Shown: in pieces, positions 43,279-49,941 of the stretch
Position numbering within the stretch: the first letter of the stretch is position 1
How the letters are laid out: each line of letters begins with the position of its first letter
Source: CBFDCQ01 sp965603355
GTDB lineage: Bacteria; Hydrogenedentota; CAZGCA01; CBFDCQ01
NCBI GenBank assembly: GCA_965603355.1
Contig: CBFDCQ010000012.1
Coordinates: 1 to 56,703, forward strand
Reading direction: 5' to 3'
DNA length: 56,703 nt
Notes under the pieces: model-generated
Seen by the model: only the letters and a program-made list of their open reading frames with translations
Told to the model about the DNA's origin: nothing
Database searches by the model: none
Position numbers and translations under genes: made by a program

Positions 43279-44657
43279 TCGTTATCGGCTCCGGGCCCGG
43301 CGGATACCCGGCAGCGATCCGGGCCGCGCAGCTGGGCGCATCGGTCGCCCTTGTAGAGAAAGATATCCTCGGCGGCACGTGCCTGAACTGGGGGTGTATA
43401 CCCACCAAGACGTTGATCGCGTCGTCGGACCTGTTCCATCGCGCGCGCCGTGCGGACTCGATGGGAATCTGTGTTGAAAACGTATCCTTCGACTACGCCG
43501 CGATGCTGGAGCGGAAAGACGCCGTCGTTGAGAAGCTGCGCAGCGGTGTGGCGCAACTGCTCAAAGGTAACAAGGTTACCGTGTTTGAAGGAGTCGGATC
43601 CTTCAAAGACCGTAAGACGATAGTGGTCAAGAAGGACAAGGAAAAGACAGCGATCGAGGCGGCCAATACCATCATAGCCACCGGCGCGAAGTCGACCGTG
43701 CCGGAGTTCCTTCCAAAACACGACCGAATTGTTGCAAGCCGGGCCTTCCTGACCCGCACGGAGCTGCCAGAGAGCATGATCGTGCTCGGCGGCGGCATCA
43801 TCGGGTGCGAGTTCGCGTGTATGGCTGCGCAGCTCGGCGTCAAGGTTACCATAGTGGAAATGCTCGAGGATATCGTGCTCACGCTTGACCGCGATATCCG
43901 CCGCGAACTGCGTCGTCATATGGAGAAGACGCTCGACATCGAGGTACTGACCGGCGCATCGCTCGAGGATGTGAAAGCCGACGGAGGAAGCGTCGGCGGG
44001 AAAGCCGGAGATGAGCGTATCACGGCGGATCTCTTGCTCGTCTCGGTCGGTCGCCGGCCGGTGACAGATGGGCTCGCGCTGGACAAGGCCGCGCTCGAGA
44101 CGGATGAAGCAGGATACATACCGGTTGACGACTATTGCCAGACACGTGCCGGGACCATATATGCCATCGGTGACGTCACCGGCGGAGTGCAGTTGGCGCA
44201 TCGCGCGACCTCACAGGGCCTAACCGCAGCCGAGAACGCCTGCGGACCGAACCGCCGGAAAATGGAGACGGTCGTGCCCGCGTGTATATTCACCGCGCCG
44301 GAGATCGGCAGTGTCGGTCTAAGCGAACAGGATGCCAAGGAACAGGGGATCAAGGTCAGAACAGGCAAGTACCCCTTTTCCGCCCTCGGCAAGGCCATGG
44401 CGCTGGGCGACACGCTAGGTTTCGTTAAGTGGGTCGCCGACGCAGACACGGACCAGTTGCTGGGCGCGCACGCTATAGGACCACACGCAACAGAGCTGAT
44501 CGCTGAAGCGACACTCGCCATCCGAGACGAACTGACCGCCCGTGAGCTCGGCAAGGCGGTTCATTGTCACCCCACCCTATCCGAATCCTGGATGGAAGCC
44601 GCCCACGCAGTCCACGGGGAATCCGTCCACGCCGCACCCAGGCGAAAACCGCGATAG
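43260..44657 (+). CDS. lpdA: Dihydrolipoyl dehydrogenase (E3)
   Basis: This 465-residue flavoprotein has the FAD motif VVIGSGPGGYPAAIRAAQLG, the redox-active disulfide in GGTCLNWGCIPTK, the NAD motif VLGGGIIGCEFACMAAQLG and the C-terminal catalytic His-x-x-x-x-Glu in HCHPTLSESWMEAAHAVHG. It reoxidises E2 dihydrolipoamide with NAD+ (EC 1.8.1.4). The ATG lies inside the end of the E2 gene, with a 19-base overlap, so translation is coupled. It is the last gene of the operon; hairpins follow about 220 bases downstream. Confidence 0.96.
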   Translation: MEKYDLVVIGSGPGGYPAAIRAAQLGASVALVEKDILGGTCLNWGCIPTKTLIASSDLFHRARRADSMGICVENVSFDYAAMLERKDAVVEKLRSGVAQLLKGNKVTVFEGVGSFKDRKTIVVKKDKEKTAIEAANTIIATGAKSTVPEFLPKHDRIVASRAFLTRTELPESMIVLGGGIIGCEFACMAAQLGVKVTIVEMLEDIVLTLDRDIRRELRRHMEKTLDIEVLTGASLEDVKADGGSVGGKAGDERITADLLLVSVGRRPVTDGLALDKAALETDEAGYIPVDDYCQTRAGTIYAIGDVTGGVQLAHRATSQGLTAAENACGPNRRKMETVVPACIFTAPEIGSVGLSEQDAKEQGIKVRTGKYPFSALGKAMALGDTLGFVKWVADADTDQLLGAHAIGPHATELIAEATLAIRDELTARELGKAVHCHPTLSESWMEAAHAVHGESVHAAPRRKPR

Positions 44658-44740
44658 AGCGCGCAAGCGGCGTTGGCCATCCAACAGTTCCTTGATGGAG
44701 TACCTCATCAGCGTGTTGAATGCGCTTGTCTAGCCGTGTT

Positions 44741-44990
44741 CACGTCGCCTTGCGACGTCATCAGCCCGCCTTGAGCACGCTCACACTTCTAACGGAGGAG
44801 AACCACGAAACGAACTGGTGAATTCGTAGTCCGTCACGAATGGCTCGCTCAACCGTCCACGTCGCCTTTCGATCTTCTCAGCCCGCCTCGGCGGGCTCCT
44901 CTTTGCACCCCGCTTGAGCGGGGGTGAAAGGGAATGACAAGAGTATAGGAGGGCGCTTCAGCGTCGCTTCTCGAACCGCCTTCAGCCCGT
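44741..44990. repeat. Three degenerate direct repeats of about 32 bases
   Basis: Copies start at 44741, 44858 and 44959. Each has the form CA(C/G)GTCGC(C/T)TT..CGA....TCAGCCCG(C/T)(C/T)CT. Copies 1 and 2 agree at about 26 of 31 positions; copy 3 is weaker. Spacing is about 117 and 101 bases. They fill the 338-base gap after the E3 gene, together with the hairpins at 44881-44929. No gene is seen in the gap. Confidence 0.45.
44881..44929. terminator. Pair of GC-rich hairpins between convergent operons
   Basis: The first hairpin is GCCCGCC-TC-GGCGGGC (44881-44896), followed by TCCTCTTT on the plus strand. The second is CACCCCGC-TTGA-GCGGGGGTG (44907-44929). They lie between the convergent E3 operon and the small minus-strand gene and probably end transcription from both sides, although neither has a strong T-run. 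Confidence 0.55.
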
Positions 44991-44995
44991 TCTCC

Positions 44996-45184
44996 TCACC
45001 CGCGGGGCGCGTAGTCGGGACACTTGCGCGCGTTCGGCCGTTCAGGACGCGAACAGGCCGACGGGTAATCATAGAGACAGCGGTCGCATAGGAACTCGCT
45101 CGGGGACCGCACCTGCGTCCACCGTTGCCGTATCGAGTTCCATGTCTTCATCCACCATCGCCGCATCCACCTCAGAGGATTCAT
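44996..45184 (-). CDS. Small Cys-containing protein of unknown function
   Basis: This 62-residue frame has a basic, Trp-rich N-terminus. A C-terminal half follows with four cysteines: CDRC, Cys about ten residues on in SACSRPERPNARKC, and the last in the same segment. The CDRC...C...C spacing could bind zinc or an iron-sulfur cluster. It starts 46 bases after the stop of the DUF4139 gene on the same strand, with AAAGGGTG upstream, and its RPERPNA..C.DY ending looks like a conserved motif rather than random translation. No family is assigned. Confidence 0.5.
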   Translation of the reverse strand: MNPLRWMRRWWMKTWNSIRQRWTQVRSPSEFLCDRCLYDYPSACSRPERPNARKCPDYAPRG

Positions 45185-45230
45185 ACGTTACACCCTTTAC
45201 AGAGTACCACGAATCAGGAACGCACGTGTA

Positions 45231-46751
45231 CTACCACCAATAGTGTACCAGATACGTGATCGTCTTTTCCTCGTCCGGCTCCAATTTGATCTTGAACTCC
45301 ATAGTCTGGCTGTCTGTCTTCTCATGCGTATGTGAAGACTCTCTGATCTCCCACGTGAGCCACCGGTAGAGGTGTTCGACGACGCGGACCTCGACCGGCT
45401 CCTCCTTATGGTTACGCACCTTGATCTCAAACGACTCGTCAAGCCAGTCCTGGCTGGTGTTGATCACGAAGTTCGTACGACGCCGTTCTCCGACGATGTC
45501 GAACGCGTTACCTGTGTACACGCGGACTTTCTCGTCCTTCGGCGTGTGGTCAATCATGTTCTCGCCCGTGAACTCCAACTGCCCGTCGTCGTCCTGCCGG
45601 TAAAAACGCACTCGACCGCGCGGCAGCGGGATACCCAGATTGTTGCCCTCTGCGTTCTCGAACTCGCGCATCACCCACACCTTCGGATTGGATTGCGTGC
45701 CATACTCCCGGTTCTGCCGAATGTTCTGCATGTCCCACCCTCGGTACCGGTTCGAATCGATCTTGACGCCGTCGTAGACGTAAATCCGCTCGGAGTCGAC
45801 GCCGGACGCGCGAACAAACTCCACCTGTTTTGTCTCTCTGTCGTGCAGAGTAGCCCGACGGTTCAGGGTGTATAAGTGATAGTCTTCAAACGCCTTCTCG
45901 GTGACCGGTGGACGCATGGCGCCGGAGGCTGCAAAGGCACCCCCGCCAACGAATCCGCCTCTGCGATATCGTTCCTCCGGTTGAATCTTGCTTACATCCC
46001 CGGCCATCAGCTTAATGCGCGCGTTATCAAAGGACTTCCCACTCTGGTTGTCCATGGTGACCCAGCCGACCAGGTCCAGCACATCGCCCTTCTCCGGCGC
46101 AACTAGGTTGTAGTCCGCCTCCCAGCTCATCCCGCCGGTCACGTAACACAGCTCGCCATCGAACTTGCCCGGCTTGTCCGTCTCGAGCAGCCAATGCAGC
46201 GTCGGTTTCAGAATCGTATCGTCGGTCAGCGCCGGAAAAAGCGGGATGCCCGGAAGCTGGAACCGCAGCCTGCCCTGCACCTCGATTATCGGTTGATTGC
46301 CACCGCCGGACGCGCGTGCCATCTGGGTTTGCCGGTACTGGTTTCCGTACCTCCGCAGCCCGGTGCTGTGCGGCATGTAACCGCTGCGGATGATCTTGCC
46401 CCTCACAACCCTGGTCCGATCCCCTTGCTTCTCGAGGAAATCGATCGTTTCCCCTTCATACAGTGATAGCAGGAGCCCCTGTGACACGGGATCGGCGCGA
46501 TAGTTCTGCTCGAGGATCTGCAACGCGCGAGCGCCAGCCGGATCGCGGAGTATCACCGATTCCGGTTCAACGTGCGCGGTGGTGTCGGTGTATCGCACCT
46601 CGTTAACACCCTGATTCAGATCGAGAGGTATCGTCTCTCGCACCACGGCAAAATCCTGGTTGTAGATGGTCAGCGCCGGCTGAGCCCAGAGCATCCCCTG
46701 AACCGTCAAACACCAGATTGCAGCAACTGTAATGATCGCAACTCTCTTCAT
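45231..46751 (-). CDS. DUF4139-type secreted protein
   Basis: This protein of 506 residues has a signal peptide (AIITVAAIWCLTVQGMLWAQ). A beta-rich mature part follows, matching the DUF4139-type proteins: LTIYNQDFAVVRETIPLDL near the N-terminus, then a linker. GELCYVTGGMSWEADYNLV, GWVTMDNQSGKSFDNARIKLMAGDV and the C-terminal YRWLTWEIRESSHTHEKTD are also present. The function is not established; related proteins of animals and bacteria contain the same mucoidy-type barrel. GGAGGGTGG precedes the ATG at 46751; a longer frame to 46784 lacks a site. Periplasmic or surface location is likely. Confidence 0.85.
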   Translation of the reverse strand: MKRVAIITVAAIWCLTVQGMLWAQPALTIYNQDFAVVRETIPLDLNQGVNEVRYTDTTAHVEPESVILRDPAGARALQILEQNYRADPVSQGLLLSLYEGETIDFLEKQGDRTRVVRGKIIRSGYMPHSTGLRRYGNQYRQTQMARASGGGNQPIIEVQGRLRFQLPGIPLFPALTDDTILKPTLHWLLETDKPGKFDGELCYVTGGMSWEADYNLVAPEKGDVLDLVGWVTMDNQSGKSFDNARIKLMAGDVSKIQPEERYRRGGFVGGGAFAASGAMRPPVTEKAFEDYHLYTLNRRATLHDRETKQVEFVRASGVDSERIYVYDGVKIDSNRYRGWDMQNIRQNREYGTQSNPKVWVMREFENAEGNNLGIPLPRGRVRFYRQDDDGQLEFTGENMIDHTPKDEKVRVYTGNAFDIVGERRRTNFVINTSQDWLDESFEIKVRNHKEEPVEVRVVEHLYRWLTWEIRESSHTHEKTDSQTMEFKIKLEPDEEKTITYLVHYWW

Positions 46752-47048
46752 CGTTCCACCCTCCTCCTGTCTGTTCCTCTTCACCTCACCCAGGAAAGCA
46801 GCAACTGTTCACCAATATTATCAGAATGCCGGCCGTATTGTGTGAGATTATGGTAATAACTCTGTAAGAAACCTGCAAGATAGTCGCCAAAGCCCCGTAC
46901 GCTCGTGCTTCGTCCACCAAGCACAGCCTGCCCTTTTCACCTATATAACGTTTGAGCAGGCGTTTTGTTTGAGGAAATCCCACGAAGAGCACCTATGCGG
47001 CGCATCAGCGCACATGACGACAATGTTGGCACGGTGCCGCTGCAGCGA

Positions 47049-49085
47049 CTACCAACCGCCGCCACCACCGCCACCGCCGCCACCTCCACCGCCGCTGGAG
47101 CCTCCTCCGCTGAACCCTCCTCCGCTGCCACCGCCACTGCCGGAACTCGACGGCACCGAGGACAGCGTAGAGCCGATCGCGCTGGCCATTGAGTTGAAAC
47201 CGCTCGCCATAGACGAGAAGGAGATGGAAGAGGGCACACCTCCGCTGCCGGGGGAACGGTGAATGTCGTAACTCCGGTGAGGTTCATAGTACGGAACCTC
47301 GGCCAACTCTGGATCGGTAATCTTGCCTAGAGCGTGCTCCGTGACGCCGAAGGCGACAGCCCACGGAAGAAGGTGCTGGAGACCCAATGACCGGTCGAAC
47401 GGGTAAGATCCGGTGAGCCGATTGCGCAGTTCCCGAACTCGAAGATTCACCCCCGCACCAACGCGGCTCTTGCGGGCCATGGATGGTGCAGCCATACACA
47501 TAAGAATGCCGAGCACCATTCCCGCCACACCGAAATCGAACTGCCACCTGCCGGTGCGGTAGAAAGAGTAGGACACCCCAATCAGGACACCCATCCCGAT
47601 TAGTACAAACGGCACAAGCATTATCATCGGAAGACATCCTTTGAGCCCTTTTCGCTTTATGGTCGAGACGAGTATGACCCCGGGGATCCCTCCGAATCCA
47701 GCACCCCAGATGGCAAAGAACAGGAACTCAGGCTTCGCTGTGACGGCGAGAAGAAGGCTGGGAATCAGGATGACCAATCCCAGGGTAATAAACACCTTTC
47801 TGGCGCGTTGGGGAATTATGTCGAACCATCCCAGTTGGCTCACAGCGTTCCAAGCCGCCTTCTTGATCTCCGGAATGTTCTTGTAGAACTTATTCTTCAG
47901 CTTGCTCGTATATACTTTCTCACCCTCGGTCAACGCAGAACCGAAAAGCCCTTCCAGCAGCATATCCTCAAACTCCGCAAGCTCGCCCTTCTGCGGAACC
48001 TTAATCAGCTCGAACCTGTAATATCCCGGCTCGGAACGTTTCGGTTCCGTCGTCTCTTTAACGGAAATATAGCCGCGTCGCGCGAGATCCAGAATCGTGG
48101 CCGTCAGGTCCTGCATGTCAAAGCTCTCATCAATGAGCAGCCCCGAAATCCCCGGCGGGATCATCATTATGTCGCTGGGAACCTGCGACGAAATGACATC
48201 CGGTTCCGGGTCACGGCCAATCGCGAACCAGAGCACTACCCATAACACGATGCCGCCGATCAAAGCCGCCGGAAGCACAAACGGTCTGACGCTGTGGTAG
48301 TAAATGTTCTTGAAACCAGCGGTCTGCTCAAGCAATCCTTTGGGCAGCGATACCTTGATCTCGAACTTGTCTGTCTTCGGGATACGGGCTGCGGAAAAAT
48401 GAATAAGACGCGGATCGTTCTGGTCGACTTCCCAACTGGTGCTCGGTGCTTCAGAGTAGAACACGACCTCAATCTGCTCAGTTGCTTCAGGCAGTTCCAG
48501 TGTTACATTCACCTGAGCAAACGGGTACTGGCGCTTACTCATGATAGGTTTCCAGTACAGGACGTCGCGTTTCCGGTATTGACCGACCGCGCCGGTAAGA
48601 CGATAGCGAACCTGAAAGGTGGTCCCGTCATTGTTGTAGGGCGCGCCGCCTATCTCGCGGCTGCGCCACTTGACGTTCACATTGCCCCTCTTACGTTCCA
48701 CGATATATCTACCTTTTGTTTGAGTGCTTCCCTGCTTGTAGGGCACGGCATTTTCCCAAACGCTGATGTTCTCTATGTCGCTGCCGGCGCTGAGATTGTA
48801 ATCCCGCTCCAGACCGTTCCAGGCACCGCTTAATCGCACCTGCTGAGTTTCAACGACATCGATGGAGGTGTCCCTGTTCAGCGTCATCCTGACATCCGTG
48901 AGCTCATAGATGAGGCTCTTGCTTGCGGCATCGACCTGCACAGTGACAGCCAACATCGTAAAGAGACATAGCACAAGACAGATTCGGGCATGAGAAATGA
49001 GCGGCTTGAGTGAACCGCAAGCCGTTCGACACTTGTCTGCCCGCGATTCTACAATCCGTTTCGTTGTTGACACACAACTGTCCAT
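47049..49085 (-). CDS. DUF2207 family membrane protein with glycine-rich tail
   Basis: This 678-residue protein has an N-terminal hydrophobic signal or anchor (about 35-53). An extracytoplasmic beta-rich DUF2207 domain (about 60-260) with GLERDYNL and RYRLTGAVG follows. A transmembrane helix (PFVLPAALIGGIVLWVVLWF), a cytoplasmic winged-helix-like part (DLTATILDLARRGYISV) and three or more further helices come next. The tail is Ser/Gly-rich and ends in a run of Gly and a final Trp. This domain order and tail are typical of the DUF2207 family, whose role is unknown. GGAGGG and a good promoter precede the ATG. The poly-Gly codons make the DNA at 47049-47130 low in complexity. Confidence 0.9.
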   Translation of the reverse strand: MDSCVSTTKRIVESRADKCRTACGSLKPLISHARICLVLCLFTMLAVTVQVDAASKSLIYELTDVRMTLNRDTSIDVVETQQVRLSGAWNGLERDYNLSAGSDIENISVWENAVPYKQGSTQTKGRYIVERKRGNVNVKWRSREIGGAPYNNDGTTFQVRYRLTGAVGQYRKRDVLYWKPIMSKRQYPFAQVNVTLELPEATEQIEVVFYSEAPSTSWEVDQNDPRLIHFSAARIPKTDKFEIKVSLPKGLLEQTAGFKNIYYHSVRPFVLPAALIGGIVLWVVLWFAIGRDPEPDVISSQVPSDIMMIPPGISGLLIDESFDMQDLTATILDLARRGYISVKETTEPKRSEPGYYRFELIKVPQKGELAEFEDMLLEGLFGSALTEGEKVYTSKLKNKFYKNIPEIKKAAWNAVSQLGWFDIIPQRARKVFITLGLVILIPSLLLAVTAKPEFLFFAIWGAGFGGIPGVILVSTIKRKGLKGCLPMIMLVPFVLIGMGVLIGVSYSFYRTGRWQFDFGVAGMVLGILMCMAAPSMARKSRVGAGVNLRVRELRNRLTGSYPFDRSLGLQHLLPWAVAFGVTEHALGKITDPELAEVPYYEPHRSYDIHRSPGSGGVPSSISFSSMASGFNSMASAIGSTLSSVPSSSGSGGGSGGGFSGGGSSGGGGGGGGGGGGGW

Positions 49086-49147
49086 TTAATAATCCCTCCA
49101 TCAAACCGGCGTGCAACCTGAAAGCCCAGAATATACGTTCTCCGGCA

Positions 49148-49176
49148 AGTATAGCGCGGCCCGTGCGCGACGTCAA
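49148..49176 (-). promoter_or_regulatory. Sigma70-like promoter of the DUF2207 gene
   Basis: On the minus strand TTGACG and TATACT are separated by 17 bases. The predicted start of transcription, near 49141, leaves a leader of about 56 bases containing GGAGGG. Confidence 0.7.
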
Positions 49177-49237
49177 CGCATTCCGCGATACAGGCACAGT
49201 TCTGCAGGCGGCATACGGGGCGTGAGCCAAGCGTGAG

Positions 49238-49257
49238 GGCGGTTCGCGAACCGCCCC
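49238..49257. repeat. Perfect 20-base palindrome, GTAGGGG-type element
   Basis: The palindrome GGGCGGTTCG/CGAACCGCCC is followed by CCTACC, the same boundary seen in the element at 28789-28867. It lies between two divergent promoters (49148-49176 minus, 49300-49328 plus). It is either a dispersed repeat or an operator-like site. The rest of the 332-base gap (49086-49417) holds only the two promoters. Confidence 0.6.
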
Positions 49258-49299
49258 TACCCGACTTCATTGCAAGCGAAAGGACAGCGCTAGTACTTT

Positions 49300-49328
49300 T
49301 TGAAATTCAAGGCTGACAGTAGTAGAAT
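49300..49328 (+). promoter_or_regulatory. Sigma70-like promoter of the NfeD-M16 operon
   Basis: TTGAAA and TAGAAT are separated by 17 bases, giving a transcription start near 49335 and a leader of about 83 bases with GGAGGAG before the NfeD-like ATG at 49418. Confidence 0.7.
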
Positions 49329-49417
49329 GAGGCTGGAATCTTAAGGATGCCGCCGTAATTGGCCGGAATGCGCCACCCTTGGTGGCAGAAACGTGAGTTT
49401 GCGGAGGAGCTGGTCCG

Positions 49418-49894
49418 ATGATACATCACCCGGTCTTGCTGGGATTGAAAACGCTGTTCCTGATAATTCTCATCGTGGTTCTGGTTATCCTTCACGGCTA
49501 CCTGACGCCGGAAGAGTTCCGAATCGCATTGATCATTGCCGCGGTGCTATTCGTATGTTTCACTTTGGCATTATGGATCGCGGCGTTCAAGCTTCTCAAC
49601 AACCCCGAGTCCAAAATGGCCAAGCAGATGATCCTTTCACAGGAAGCGCGTACCGAGAACGGTTTTCAGGCGTCCGCGGACCAGTTCGCGGCACTGGTAG
49701 GCAACCGAGGTGTGGCGCTCTCCGCCCTGAGACCGTCAGGTATCGCACTCGTCGACGGAGAGAGGGTGTCGGTCGTGACGGACGGGGAGTTTATCCCCAA
49801 AGGTGCGCCGGTGGAGGTTGTTGCGGCAAAAGGTTCGCGCGTAGTGGTCCGCGCCGTTCCTGGATCGGCCGATGAGAAACAGAACCGAGGTTGA
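49418..49894 (+). CDS. NfeD-like membrane protein
   Basis: This 158-residue protein has two N-terminal transmembrane helices (about 10-26 and 38-58). A C-terminal OB-fold of NfeD type follows, with GNRGVALSALRPSGIALVDGER, VVTDGEFIPKGAPVEVV and a final RVVVRAV strand. NfeD proteins pair with stomatin-like or serine-protease partners in membrane quality control. Neither partner is in the window; instead an M16 peptidase follows after 47 bases, so a role in envelope protein quality control fits. GGAGGAG lies about nine bases before the ATG. Confidence 0.88.
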   Translation: MIHHPVLLGLKTLFLIILIVVLVILHGYLTPEEFRIALIIAAVLFVCFTLALWIAAFKLLNNPESKMAKQMILSQEARTENGFQASADQFAALVGNRGVALSALRPSGIALVDGERVSVVTDGEFIPKGAPVEVVAAKGSRVVVRAVPGSADEKQNRG

Positions 49895-49941
49895 CGGAGA
49901 CGTTTTCGCCTGCCGGCGATTCTAGCCGCAGAGAGGTCAAC

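Noticed and set aside
46752..47048. Promoter for the DUF4139 gene (TTGCAG ... TACCAT, minus strand).
   Set aside because: The -10 match is poor and several equally weak alternatives lie nearby, so it was not listed.
46969..47262. Proline-rich open frame on the plus strand.
   Set aside because: The poly-Pro is the complement of the Gly-rich tail of the DUF2207 protein.
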